Below are positions 55,088 through 63,456 of a stretch of 64,000 nucleotides of DNA, piece after piece; the stretch's first letter is position 1; every line of letters starts with the position of its first letter. The position numbers were made by a program, and so were the translations under genes. The notes beneath the pieces were generated by a model, which was not told the DNA's origin, made no database searches, and was given only the letters and a program-made list of their open reading frames with translations. Location: positions 1 to 64,000 of the forward strand of contig NZ_MVAD01000005.1 of NCBI RefSeq assembly GCF_002007115.1, written 5' to 3'. The stretch is from Massilia sp. KIM (lineage in GTDB: Bacteria; Pseudomonadota; Gammaproteobacteria; Burkholderiales; Burkholderiaceae_D).

Positions 55088-55852
55088 ATGAAGACCCACC
55101 ATACCCGCATCGCCCTGATCACCGGCGCCAGCCGCGGCCTCGGCCGCAACATCGCGAGTCATCTGGCCGAGCGCGGCGTCGACCCCATCCTCACCTACCA
55201 CCGGAATGCGTCCGCCGCCGCCGAAGTGGTGGACGAACTGCGCGCCCTCGGCCGCCGCGCCACCGCGCTGCCGCTCGACGTCGCCGACAGCCGCGCCTTC
55301 CCGGCCTTCGCCGCCCAGGTGCGCGAAGTGGTGCAAGGCTGGGGACGCGAGCGCTTCGACATCCTGGTCAACAACGCCGGCAGCGGCCTGCACCTGCCTT
55401 ACCTCGAGACCACCGAGGAGCAGTTCGACAGCATGGTCGCGATCCACCTGAAGTCGGCCTTCTTCCTGACCCAGGCGCTGGCGCCGTTGCTGGAAGACGG
55501 CGGCCGCATCCTCAACGTGTCGAGCGGGCTGGCGCGCTTCACCGTGGAGAACTATGCGGCCTATGCGATGGCCAAGGGCGGGGTCGAGGTGCTGACGCGC
55601 TACCAGGCGCGCGAGCTGGCGGCGCGGAGAATCAAGGTCAACGTGATCGCCCCGGGGGCGATCGAGACCGACTTCAGCGGCGGCGCGGTGCGCGACAATC
55701 CCCAGCTCAACGCCATGATCGCCGGCATGACGGCCCTGGGCCGGGCCGGCCTGCCGGACGACATCGGCGCCGCCGCCGCGGCGCTGCTGGACGAGGGCAA
55801 TGGCTGGATGACGGGACAGCGCATCGAGGTCTCGGGCGGCATGATGCTCTGA
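55088..55852 (+). CDS. SDR-family oxidoreductase
   Basis: A 254-residue classical SDR with TGASRGLGRN (about residues 13-22), NNAG (about 98) and catalytic YAMAK (about 161-165). The ending GMML is typical. A CAAGGAGCC ribosome-binding site supports the ATG at 55088. Divergent from, and probably regulated by, the LysR at 54084-54983. The substrate is unknown. Confidence 0.92.
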   Translation: MKTHHTRIALITGASRGLGRNIASHLAERGVDPILTYHRNASAAAEVVDELRALGRRATALPLDVADSRAFPAFAAQVREVVQGWGRERFDILVNNAGSGLHLPYLETTEEQFDSMVAIHLKSAFFLTQALAPLLEDGGRILNVSSGLARFTVENYAAYAMAKGGVEVLTRYQARELAARRIKVNVIAPGAIETDFSGGAVRDNPQLNAMIAGMTALGRAGLPDDIGAAAAALLDEGNGWMTGQRIEVSGGMML

Positions 55853-55939
55853 GCAGGCGCAACTGTTACGGAAGGTAATCGTCCGGCAGGGGCGGCGCGG
55901 CTCGTGCTAGGCTGGCGCTTCCTTTGAAACCGGACAGCC

Positions 55940-56515
55940 ATGATGCGACTGCGATCCCTTCCCACGCGCTCCCTGGCCAGGTTCGCCGGCGTGGTGGCAG
56001 CGGCGAGCCTGCTGGCCTCCTGCGCCAACCTGGCCGGCCCGCGCCAGGTCGAACTGCCGCTGCACAAGCTGCAGGCCGGCCTCGAACGCCGCTTCCCGCT
56101 CGATAACCGCATGCTCGACGTGCTCAACGTGCGCCTCACGCGCCCGCAGCTGTCGATCCAGCCCGAGCAGGACCGCGTGGCGCTCGCGCTCGACGCCTCG
56201 GTCAGCCCGCCCTTCATGAGCGAAAGCTGGCAGGGCAAGCTGGCCTTCTCGGGCCGCCTCTACGTCGACCCCAACCGCTCCGCCGTGATGATGGCGGAGC
56301 CGCGCGTCGACCGCCTCGACTTCGGCGCCGGCAGCGGTCTGGCCGAGCGCCAGGTGGCGAACGTCGCCAATAGCATGATCGGCATGCTGGCGCGCGACGT
56401 CCCGGTCTACGCCTTCCGCATGGAAGACCTGCGCTACGCGGGCGTGCAGTTCGTCCCGACCCGCATCGCCACCACCCAGCGCGGACTCCTGGTGACCCTG
56501 GAGCCGGTGCGCTGA
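55940..56515 (+). CDS. DUF1439 lipoprotein (YceB-like)
   Basis: A 191-residue lipoprotein: RFAGVVAAASLLASC with lipobox LASC (about residue 29). The mature part has the DUF1439 pattern ELPLHKLQAGLERRFPLDNRMLDVLNVRLTRPQL, similar to E. coli YceB, a predicted outer-membrane-associated lipoprotein of the TULIP-like fold. No clear role is known. Confidence 0.85.
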   Translation: MMRLRSLPTRSLARFAGVVAAASLLASCANLAGPRQVELPLHKLQAGLERRFPLDNRMLDVLNVRLTRPQLSIQPEQDRVALALDASVSPPFMSESWQGKLAFSGRLYVDPNRSAVMMAEPRVDRLDFGAGSGLAERQVANVANSMIGMLARDVPVYAFRMEDLRYAGVQFVPTRIATTQRGLLVTLEPVR

Positions 56516-56812
56516 CAAGCGCCGTCACGCCGGTCCTGCACGGAACGCCAACCTAAGCTATGATTTTTGCACCGTGCCGTAAATGGTCAGAGGAGAAACG
56601 TTGCTCGAATGCTCCAACGCCAACCCGCCGGATACTTCGGCGTTGCACTGCCTGCGCATTACGCGCACACTGGCACGAGCGGTTGCGATAACGCTGGAGC
56701 AGCCCGGAGTTTGCGCCAACCGGGGTGTTTCGCCTTGCTTGCGGTTTCTCATGCACACGGTATTCCACTGAAGTAACCTTTCTTCAGTTCAGTCTGCCGT
56801 AGGGGGTGGATC
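56516..56812. other. Spacer upstream of the small zinc-finger gene
   Basis: 297 bp. A 56-codon frame starting at a TTG (56601) behind AGAGGAG was considered but lacks the local codon bias. Otherwise nothing recognisable. Confidence 0.5.
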
Positions 56813-57022
56813 TTGGAAACGACACACGAGAGTTTTCCGGACAACGGGTTGCCCGCCGAGCCGCCCATCGCCGCCGTGGCGGCAGGCGCCATGCCTTCGC
56901 GGCTGAGCCTTCCGGCCAAGGGATCGTGCTGGTATTGCGAGAAGCCGCTCGACAGCGTACGCCGCTTCTGCGGCAAGTCCTGCGCCGACTCCTTCGACGA
57001 GGAAGCGGAATTCACCCGCTGA
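56813..57022 (+). CDS. Small zinc-finger-like protein
   Basis: A 69-residue protein. The C-terminal half has CWYCEKPL and FCGKSCADSF, four cysteines in a treble-clef-like arrangement, suggesting zinc binding. The first 35 residues are low in structure (Pro/Ala-rich). A TTG start at 56813 with AGGGGGT six bases upstream is the best start. No family named. It converges on the Hpt gene. Confidence 0.7.
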   Translation: METTHESFPDNGLPAEPPIAAVAAGAMPSRLSLPAKGSCWYCEKPLDSVRRFCGKSCADSFDEEAEFTR

Positions 57023-57050
57023 ACCGGCGCGCCCGACGGGCGGCGCTGGC

Positions 57051-57665
57051 CTAGGCGTCGCCTCTTCCTTCCAGCACCGCGAGCGCACGCTCGAAATCGA
57101 AATCGCGCACGGCCGCGTCCAGCAGGCGCATGCGCTCGGGGCCGAGCGCGGCCAGGAAGGCGTCGTGGCGCTGCGCCAGCAGGGCGGGCGCGGCGCCGTC
57201 GCCGATGTCCAGCATGGCGCGCAGGCGTGCGATGTCCTCGGGCGAGGCCGCCGCCACCACGGCGTCCGGGCCGGGCGGGCTCAAGACCGTGTCGAGCTGC
57301 TCCAGCACCCGCCCCAGTTCGTCCGCGAGTTCGTCGGCCAGCGCGCCGGCCGGCTGCAGCGCCGCTTCTCCATGGGTACGGAAGGCCAGTTCGACGCCAA
57401 GCGCCAACTGGCGCAGGCGGCGCGCCTCGACCATCGCGGCCGCGCCTTTCAGGGTATGGACCACGCGCTGGGCCAGCGCCGCGTCGCCGGCGGCGAGCGC
57501 CCGGCGCAGGCGCGCCGCGGCGTCGTGGTAGTCGGAGCGAAAGCGCGCCAGCACCCGCAGGTGCATGGCCCGGTCCCCCATCACGCGATCGAGGCCGGCG
57601 ACCAGGTCGAGCGCCGGCTCCGCCGAGTCGGCGGCGTCTTGCTGCGCCGTGCGCTCCGGCCGCAT
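57051..57665 (-). CDS. Hpt (histidine phosphotransfer) domain protein
   Basis: A 204-residue protein. The Hpt core reads RVVHTLKGAAAMVEARRLRQLALGVE, with the phosphorylatable His at about residue 70. The helical flanks match an Hpt four-helix bundle; the C-terminal 70 residues have no recognised domain. Its start overlaps the stop of the CAP-lipoprotein gene (ATGA). It would relay phosphate between a hybrid kinase and a response regulator, neither of which is adjacent. Confidence 0.85.
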   Translation of the reverse strand: MRPERTAQQDAADSAEPALDLVAGLDRVMGDRAMHLRVLARFRSDYHDAAARLRRALAAGDAALAQRVVHTLKGAAAMVEARRLRQLALGVELAFRTHGEAALQPAGALADELADELGRVLEQLDTVLSPPGPDAVVAAASPEDIARLRAMLDIGDGAAPALLAQRHDAFLAALGPERMRLLDAAVRDFDFERALAVLEGRGDA

Positions 57666-58642
57666 CAGCGCGTGGTGAAGGACCACTGGCGCGTCACCGG
57701 GCTGCCATTGACCGTGCCGGTGAAGCTGACGTCGTAGGTGGTGGCGCCGCGCAGCGGATCCAGCGGCACGATCGCGGCCGCGGTCTTGATCTCGCCCGCC
57801 GGGTCGACGCGCTGCACCGCCAGGTCGGCGCCGCCGCGCGGGCGCACCGTGAAGGTCTGCACCACCAGCGAGGCGTCGAGGTTGGCGTGCACGCTGATCG
57901 GATAGCCCACCTGGTTGCGGTTCGGGATCGGGTCCGGCTCCTCGGTGTCGCTGAAGAAGTTCGGCGTCACCTGGCCCTGGCCGTTGTAGGGCCAGGTCGT
58001 GATCGTGCCGCGCGCGATGCCGGGGCCGAAGCCGCCGCGCGCCGCGAAATTGGCGGTGAAGTAGTTGTAGCCGTTGGCCGCGCTGGCCGCGCCGGTGCCG
58101 ATCTCCTTGAACATCGGCTCGAACATCACGAAGCGGTGGTAGATCGCCGTGATCAGTTCCTCGGCCATGAAGGCGCCGGAACGGTTGTTGGTGCCGGAGA
58201 TGACTTCGCCATACGCATAGCCGTCGACCGGAATGGTATAGCCGGCGGCGTTCAGGCGATCCTTCAGGGTGGCGCCGGTGAAGCCCTGGCGGCCCGGGAC
58301 CTGGTCGTGGCTCATCACGTTGTTGATGCGCAGGTATTCGGAGTGGCCGAGGGCCGCGTTGTTGATCTGCGCATTCTCCGCCACGGTCGGCATGCCGGCC
58401 TGGGTGCGGCGGTAGTTGATCCAGTTGCGGCCATCGAGGGCGATATTGCCGGTCTGCGCAGGCGCAGCGGGCGTGTCCGCCACCGGAGGCGCGGCGGGCG
58501 CCGTGCCGTTGCCGGCCGCCGGCGTGGTGCTCACCGGAGGATTGGCCGCAGGGCTGTCGCTGCCGCCACCGCCGCACGCGGCCAGGGCCAGGGCGGAACC
58601 CAGCGCCGCAACGATCGTTCGCCAGCGAAGCGTGTAGCTCAT
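57665..58642 (-). CDS. CAP-domain (SCP-like) lipoprotein
   Basis: A 325-residue lipoprotein with lipobox LAAC (about residue 23), a Ser/Pro/Ala/Gly linker to about residue 70, and a CAP domain. The CAP core is visible: WINYRRTQAGMPTVAENAQINNAALGHSEYL, MSHDQVPGRQGFTGATLKDRL and an AYGEVISG segment, with the His/Glu residues of the CAP cavity. The C-terminal 90 residues form a beta-rich domain. Bacterial CAP proteins are mostly uncharacterised. Translationally coupled to the Hpt gene downstream. Confidence 0.85.
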   Translation of the reverse strand: MSYTLRWRTIVAALGSALALAACGGGGSDSPAANPPVSTTPAAGNGTAPAAPPVADTPAAPAQTGNIALDGRNWINYRRTQAGMPTVAENAQINNAALGHSEYLRINNVMSHDQVPGRQGFTGATLKDRLNAAGYTIPVDGYAYGEVISGTNNRSGAFMAEELITAIYHRFVMFEPMFKEIGTGAASAANGYNYFTANFAARGGFGPGIARGTITTWPYNGQGQVTPNFFSDTEEPDPIPNRNQVGYPISVHANLDASLVVQTFTVRPRGGADLAVQRVDPAGEIKTAAAIVPLDPLRGATTYDVSFTGTVNGSPVTRQWSFTTR

Positions 58643-58752
58643 GTTGCAACTCCTGTCAATACGTGGAAGGAATGCGACATTTTAGGGGAAAACGCCGCAA
58701 CGCGACGGCCGTTAGGCTCAAGCGCAACAGCTTATTTTGCACCCTGTAGAAT

Positions 58753-59577
58753 ATGGCATCCATTCTCTTGTCAAGTCAGCCATACGTGAAACCGACCAGC
58801 AAGCAACGCCTCGCGCGCGCCAAGTTCGCCCTGCCCAGCTCCGTCACCCTGCTGTCGATCGCCTGCGGCTTCGGCAGCATCGTGATCTCGGTCGACAATG
58901 CCCATATCGGCGATCCGGGCGACTTCCGCCTGGCCGCGATCCTGCTGGTGCTGGCCGGCGTGTTCGACGCCCTGGACGGCTTCGTGGCGCGCGCCACCAA
59001 CACCCAGTCCAGCTTCGGGGTGCAGCTCGATTCGATCGCCGACGTGATGAACTTCGGCTGCGCCCCCGGCCTGCTGCTGTACTGCTACGGCTTCGGCCAG
59101 ATGGCGGTCGACCACCCGACCCTGGTGCGCATGGGCGGCCTGGCCTGCTTCGTGTTCGTGGCCTGCGGCGCGCTGCGCCTGGCGCGCTTCAACATCAGCC
59201 ACGGCCGCACCGACCCGCGCTACTTCGTCGGCATGCCGATCACTGCGGGGGCGGCCTGCGTGGCCTCGGTGGTGGTGGCCTGGCCCGACCCGGCGACCAC
59301 CATGGCCCAGGCCTTCCTGATCGCGGGCCTGATGGTGGCGGTGGGCGCGCTGATGGTGTCGACCATCCGCTTCCCCAGCTCCAAGCACCCGCGCGGCAAG
59401 GTCATGATCGGCCTGCTGGTCGCGTGCGCGATCCTGCTGGCGCTGCTGCAGACGCGCTTCTTCGTGCTGTTCTTCCTGCTCTACGTGTGCGCGACCCTGC
59501 TGCTGAACCTCGCCTGGCGCACCGGCTGGACCGGCGTGGCGCCGCCCAGGGTCTACGACGAGGCCGACGAGGTCTAG
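58753..59577 (+). CDS. pssA: CDP-diacylglycerol-serine O-phosphatidyltransferase
   Basis: A 274-residue integral membrane enzyme that makes phosphatidylserine, the precursor of phosphatidylethanolamine. The CDP-alcohol phosphotransferase motif D-x2-D-G-x2-A-R-x8-G-x3-D-x3-D is complete (DALDGFVARATNTQSSFGV, then QLDSIAD, about residues 76-103). About eight hydrophobic helices are present. It is the membrane (type II) form found in betaproteobacteria, not the soluble E. coli type. Confidence 0.93.
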   Translation: MASILLSSQPYVKPTSKQRLARAKFALPSSVTLLSIACGFGSIVISVDNAHIGDPGDFRLAAILLVLAGVFDALDGFVARATNTQSSFGVQLDSIADVMNFGCAPGLLLYCYGFGQMAVDHPTLVRMGGLACFVFVACGALRLARFNISHGRTDPRYFVGMPITAGAACVASVVVAWPDPATTMAQAFLIAGLMVAVGALMVSTIRFPSSKHPRGKVMIGLLVACAILLALLQTRFFVLFFLLYVCATLLLNLAWRTGWTGVAPPRVYDEADEV

Positions 59578-59620
59578 GCGTCGGCGCGGCAGCGCGCGAA
59601 CCCTTCTGCCGCGCAGGCGC

Positions 59621-59932
59621 TCAGGCGAACTTGTCGAGCATCGCCGCCAGGCGGGCGGCGCGCTCGCGCGCTTCCTCGAGGTCGGCGCTGGCGCCGGTCT
59701 GGGTGATGATGGCGGCGGTGAGGAGCTGGACGAAGGAGCGGTCCAGGGCCTTGCGCGCGGCCGCCATCTGCTGGGCCACCGCGTCGCAGTCCGAGGGCGC
59801 GTCGGCCAGCGCGATCAGCTTCTGCACCCCGCGCAGCTGGCCCTCGATGCGGGCCAGCCGATTGAGCAAGTCCTTCTTTTGCTGGGCGCTGAGGGCCTGG
59901 CCTTCGACGATCTTGAGCGGGGCGTCGGCCAT
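59621..59932 (-). CDS. CsoR/RcnR/FrmR-family regulator
   Basis: A 103-residue DUF156 helical repressor: LLNRLARIEGQLRGVQKLI, then PSDCDAVAQQMAAARKALDRSF. The W-position Cys is at about residue 49. The His found 25 residues later in FrmR/RcnR/CsoR is replaced by Ala, and there is no second Cys. It is therefore not a normal copper, nickel or formaldehyde site. Its start overlaps the aldo/keto reductase stop (ATGA), so the two are coupled. Confidence 0.85.
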   Translation of the reverse strand: MADAPLKIVEGQALSAQQKKDLLNRLARIEGQLRGVQKLIALADAPSDCDAVAQQMAAARKALDRSFVQLLTAAIITQTGASADLEEARERAARLAAMLDKFA

Positions 59933-60858
59933 CAGGCCACCTCGTGCCCGCGCGCGGCGCGCAGGATGCGGAACCAGTCCTGGCGGTCCAGGGTGAAGCT
60001 GGCGCCGGTCACCGCCACGCCGATCGCTTCGATGCGGCCGCTGCCGGTGAGCGGGATCGGACGGCTCGGGAGCTGCATGATCCAGGCGAAGACCACGCTG
60101 GCGAAGGGCTGGTGCAGGCGGTCGGCGATTTCCTTGATCACCAGGCGCAGGTTCTCGGCATTGGTGTCGTTGGCGTTGAACAGGCGTCCGCCGCCCAGCG
60201 GCGACCAGATCATGGGCGCCACGCCCAGGTCCTGCAGGCCGTCGAAGGTCTCGTCGAACATCGGCGCGGTGTGCAGGGGCGAGAACTCGATCTGGTTGGT
60301 GGCCAGCGGAATGCGGCGGTTCAGGCACTCGAACTGGTGGCGCGAGAAGTTGGACACGCCGAAGTGCAGCACTTTGCCGGCCTGCTTGAGGCGGGTGAAG
60401 GCTTCGGCGATCTCGTCGAAGTCCATCAGCGGGTCGGGGCGGTGGATCAGCAGCAGGTTGAGGCGGTCGGTGTGCAGCTGGCGCAGCGATTCCTCGGCCG
60501 AGGCCACGATGTGCTCGCCGGTGGTGTCGTAGTGCTGGATGGTGTGGGCCGGGCGCTTGGCCGAGAGCAGCTTGATGCCGCACTTGCTCACCAGCTCGAT
60601 GCGGTCGCGCAGCGAGGGACGGGCGCGCAGGGCTTCGCCGAACAGGCCTTCGACGCCGTAGCCGCCGTAGATGTCGGCGTGGTCGAAGCTGGTCACGCCC
60701 ATGGCCACGCACTGCTCGATGAAGGCTACCCGCTGTTCGACCGACATGCCCCATTCCGTCATGCGCCACATCCCGGCCACGATGCGCGACAGTTCCAGGC
60801 CGCCCTCACGGGTGGCGACGCGGGGGCATTGCAGGGTGGTGGGGAGGGCTTGGGTCAT
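59932..60858 (-). CDS. Aldo/keto reductase (YdhF-like)
   Basis: A 308-residue NADPH-dependent oxidoreductase with an (alpha/beta)8 barrel. The catalytic tetrad is visible: Asp/Tyr in FDHADIYGGYG, Lys in LVSKCGIK and His in LLLIHRPDPL. The C-terminal segment IPLTGSGRIEAI is the cofactor-binding part typical of AKR11/YdhF-like members. It likely reduces reactive carbonyls. It is translated together with a CsoR-like regulator. Confidence 0.9.
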   Translation of the reverse strand: MTQALPTTLQCPRVATREGGLELSRIVAGMWRMTEWGMSVEQRVAFIEQCVAMGVTSFDHADIYGGYGVEGLFGEALRARPSLRDRIELVSKCGIKLLSAKRPAHTIQHYDTTGEHIVASAEESLRQLHTDRLNLLLIHRPDPLMDFDEIAEAFTRLKQAGKVLHFGVSNFSRHQFECLNRRIPLATNQIEFSPLHTAPMFDETFDGLQDLGVAPMIWSPLGGGRLFNANDTNAENLRLVIKEIADRLHQPFASVVFAWIMQLPSRPIPLTGSGRIEAIGVAVTGASFTLDRQDWFRILRAARGHEVA

Positions 60859-60921
60859 GGATGGCTTTCAAGGTTGGCGTGTTGACATGATTATAGCGGG
60901 AGGGGAAGCGTTGTTGGCTGC

Positions 60922-61095
60922 GCGGGCAAACTTGGGTTACTGCGGAGCCGCCGAGGCCTTGACGGGCAGACTTGGGTTCCCGCCTTCGCGGGAACGACGG
61001 GTAGTGGCAGCAGGCCAAAAACATCCATCCGGGAACGCGACACTTGAACGTCGTTCCCGCGAAGGCGGGAACCCAAGTTTGCCCGCACACCCCTA
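60922..61095. repeat. Palindromic intergenic repeat, copy C (AKR-dacC spacer)
   Basis: Outer arms GCGGGCAAACTTGGGT (60922-60937) and its inverse ACCCAAGTTTGCCCGC (61071-61086). Inner arms CCCGCCTTCGCGGGAACGACG and CGTCGTTCCCGCGAAGGCGG. It ends with the same GCACACCCC tail as copy B. This accounts for most of the 319-bp gap between the genes. Confidence 0.85.
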
Positions 61096-61112
61096 ACGCT
61101 TACAGCACCACC

Positions 61113-61153
61113 AAAAAACAAAAAGCCCGCCCGGCATCAAGCACGGACGGGCT
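61113..61153 (-). terminator. Terminator after the dacC-type gene
   Basis: On the minus strand AGCCCG...CGGGCT with a partly paired GC-rich centre, followed by TTTTTGTTTTTT. It lies 24 bp beyond the stop of the carboxypeptidase gene. Confidence 0.85.
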
Positions 61154-61177
61154 CCCGTCATCCAGCGAAAGGCTAGG

Positions 61178-62323
61178 TCACTGCAGCCAGAGCCGCATCG
61201 AATCCCACGCCCGGCCGAAGATGCTCGCTTCCTGCACCTCATCCAGCGCCACCACCGGCAGCACCAGCAGCGGCTTCCCGTCCGCCATCATCTTGAGGGT
61301 GCCGACCTGCGCATTGCGCGCCAGCGGCGCGACCAGCGGGTCCTTGCGCTCCAGCACCGGCTTGAGCTTGCCGGCCACGCCCTTCGGCACGGTCACCAGC
61401 ACGTCGCGGGTGAAGCCGATCTTCACGTTCGGGGCCGAGCCCTTCCAGATCTCCGGCGTCGCGATCGCCTGGTTGGCGGAATACAGCTTCACGGTGTCGA
61501 AGTTCTGGAAGCCCCAGTTCAGCAGCTTCTGGCTCTCCTGGGTGCGCACCCCGTCCGAGCTCGTGCCCAGCACGACCGAAATCAGGCGGCGCTGGCCGGT
61601 GGTGCCGTTCGGGCGGCGCGCCGAGGCGATCATGCTGTAGCCCGAGGAATCGGTGTGGCCGGTCTTCATGCCATCCACGGTCGGGTCCAGCCACAGCAGG
61701 CGGTTGCGGTTCTGCTGGGTGATCTTGTTATAGGTGAACTGCTTGACCGAGTCGATCTTGTAGAACTCGGGGAAGTCGCGGATCACGTTCGCGGCCAGGG
61801 TCGCCAGGTCTTGCGCGGTCGAATAGTTGTTCGGATCCGGCAGGCCGTGCGGGTTGGCGAAACGGGTGTTCTTCAGGCCCATGCGCTGGGCCTCGCGGTT
61901 CATCAGGGTGACGAAGGTGCCTTCGTCGCCCGCCACCGCTTCGGCCAGGGCCACCGCCGCGTCGTTGCCCGACTGGACCATCAGGCCGTGCAGCAGGTCG
62001 TTCACAGACACCGGCGTGGCCGGATCGATGAACATCTTCGAGCTCGAGTTGTCGACCTTCCAGGCGCGTACCGACACGTTCACCATCTGGTTCAGCGCCA
62101 GGCGCTTTTCCCGAATGGCGGCGAAGGTGACGTAGGCCGTCATGACCTTGGTCAGCGAGGCCGGCTCGATACGGGCGTTCGGATCCTGCGAGGCGATGAC
62201 CTGGCCGCTCGTTGCGTCGAGCAGCAGCCACGATTTGGCGGCGATGGCCGGCGCAGGCACGGTTTGTGCGCTGGCCGAGACCATCACGAGGCTGGCGGCG
62301 AAGGCCGCTAACAGTTTTTTCAT
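61178..62323 (-). CDS. dacC: D-alanyl-D-alanine carboxypeptidase (PBP5/6 type)
   Basis: A 381-residue penicillin-binding protein that trims the terminal D-Ala of peptidoglycan in the periplasm. Sec signal to about residue 20 (LLAAFAASLVMVSASAQ). Active-site motifs: SLTK (residues 56-59), SGN in VQSGNDAAVAL (about 117) and KTG in DGMKTGHTDSSGY (about 222). The C-terminal PBP5 domain ends in an amphipathic membrane-anchor helix (SIFGRAWDSMRLWLQ). The exact paralogue (dacA/dacC) is not certain. Confidence 0.95.
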   Translation of the reverse strand: MKKLLAAFAASLVMVSASAQTVPAPAIAAKSWLLLDATSGQVIASQDPNARIEPASLTKVMTAYVTFAAIREKRLALNQMVNVSVRAWKVDNSSSKMFIDPATPVSVNDLLHGLMVQSGNDAAVALAEAVAGDEGTFVTLMNREAQRMGLKNTRFANPHGLPDPNNYSTAQDLATLAANVIRDFPEFYKIDSVKQFTYNKITQQNRNRLLWLDPTVDGMKTGHTDSSGYSMIASARRPNGTTGQRRLISVVLGTSSDGVRTQESQKLLNWGFQNFDTVKLYSANQAIATPEIWKGSAPNVKIGFTRDVLVTVPKGVAGKLKPVLERKDPLVAPLARNAQVGTLKMMADGKPLLVLPVVALDEVQEASIFGRAWDSMRLWLQ

Positions 62324-62413
62324 GGGAGCAATACCGTCAATCAGTGGGTAGTGGAGCGCAAAGCAATGCCATAAGGCATTGCCTCAAGAGAAGGGTCACA
62401 TTATAGGGCAGTG

Positions 62414-63046
62414 TTACGCCGAAATGTCACGCCGCCACATTTGCGCAACGAGATTTTTAATGTGACCGAGCTTGCGGTGGAAGAAGTGATCCGCGCCCGG
62501 GATCACGATGACCGGAATGTCCAGCGGACGCGCCCAGTCATACACTTCCTGCAGGGTGATCGTATCGTCAAGTTCGCCGTGGATCAGGATCGAATCCTCG
62601 GGCACGGGCGGCATCGGCCACTTGCCGGCGGCGGTGCCGACCAGCACCAGGCGCTCGGCCGGACGGCCTTCGGCGATCAAGCGCTGCTGGAACTGGGCCT
62701 GCACGAAGGTGCCGAAGGAGAAACCCGACAGGGCCACCGGCAGGCCCGGGTATTGCGCGCGCATGTGCTCGTACATGATGGCCATGTCGTCCACTTCGCC
62801 ACGGCCGTCGTCGTGCACGCCCTCGGATTCGCCCACGCCCCGGAAGTTGAAGCGCGCCGTGGCATAGCCCAGGTTGACGAAGGTGCGCGCCAGGGTCTGG
62901 GCCACCTTGTTCTCCATGGTGCCGCCGTACAGCGGGTGAGGGTGGGCGACCAGCGCGATGCCGCGCGGCTCGCCGTCCGGCAGGTCGAGCAGGCATTGCA
63001 TCTTGCCCGCATGGCCGTCGAGAGTGAACTTGTGCTGGATATTCAT
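62414..63046 (-). CDS. Alpha/beta hydrolase
   Basis: A 210-residue compact hydrolase: ALVAHPHPLYGGTMENKV near the start, NFRGVGESEG, nucleophile elbow GFSFGTF (Ser at about residue 104) and catalytic His in PGADHFFH. This matches a widespread short proteobacterial family of unknown substrate (often annotated as alpha/beta superfamily hydrolase). It probably shares a transcript with the ferredoxin gene upstream (23-bp gap). Confidence 0.85.
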   Translation of the reverse strand: MNIQHKFTLDGHAGKMQCLLDLPDGEPRGIALVAHPHPLYGGTMENKVAQTLARTFVNLGYATARFNFRGVGESEGVHDDGRGEVDDMAIMYEHMRAQYPGLPVALSGFSFGTFVQAQFQQRLIAEGRPAERLVLVGTAAGKWPMPPVPEDSILIHGELDDTITLQEVYDWARPLDIPVIVIPGADHFFHRKLGHIKNLVAQMWRRDISA

Positions 63047-63069
63047 GGGTCCTTCTGGGTAAATCGCTA

Positions 63070-63405
63070 TCAGATCTTGAGGCGTTCGACCGGCTTGCCG
63101 CCGATGAGGTGCTGGTCGATGATGTCGTCGATGTCGGCGTTGTCCACGTAGGTGTACCAGGTGCCTTCCGGGTAGACCACGACCACCGGACCTTCTTCGC
63201 AGCGGTCCAGGCAGCCGGACTGGTTGATGCGCACCTTGCCCTGGCCGCTCAGGTTGAGTTCCTTGATGCGCTTCTTGGCGTGCTTCTGCGCCTTCTCGGC
63301 GCCGCACTTGCCGCAGCTCTGGCGTGCATCCTTGCCATCGCGTTCGTTCATGCAGAAGAACACGTGGTACTTGTAAAACGGTGCGTTGTCGGTGGTGTCG
63401 CTCAT
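63070..63405 (-). CDS. Thioredoxin-like (2Fe-2S) ferredoxin
   Basis: A 111-residue protein: YHVFFCMN (Cys 18), QSCGKCGAE (Cys 31 and 34) and SGCLDRCEEGPVVVVYPEG (Cys 65 and 69). The CxxC plus GC-x-D-x-C-E-x-G-P pattern is that of thioredoxin-like [2Fe-2S] ferredoxins. An electron carrier; partner unknown. Confidence 0.92.
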   Translation of the reverse strand: MSDTTDNAPFYKYHVFFCMNERDGKDARQSCGKCGAEKAQKHAKKRIKELNLSGQGKVRINQSGCLDRCEEGPVVVVYPEGTWYTYVDNADIDDIIDQHLIGGKPVERLKI

Positions 63406-63456
63406 GTCGTTCTCGTCGAAAGGATGGCAGCGCCAAAGCCGCCATGATACCGGTTC

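Noticed and set aside
56601..56771. Possible 56-residue peptide from TTG 56601 behind an AGAGGAG site
   Set aside because: The ribosome-binding site is good, but the codon choice is unlike neighbouring genes and no homology is recognised.
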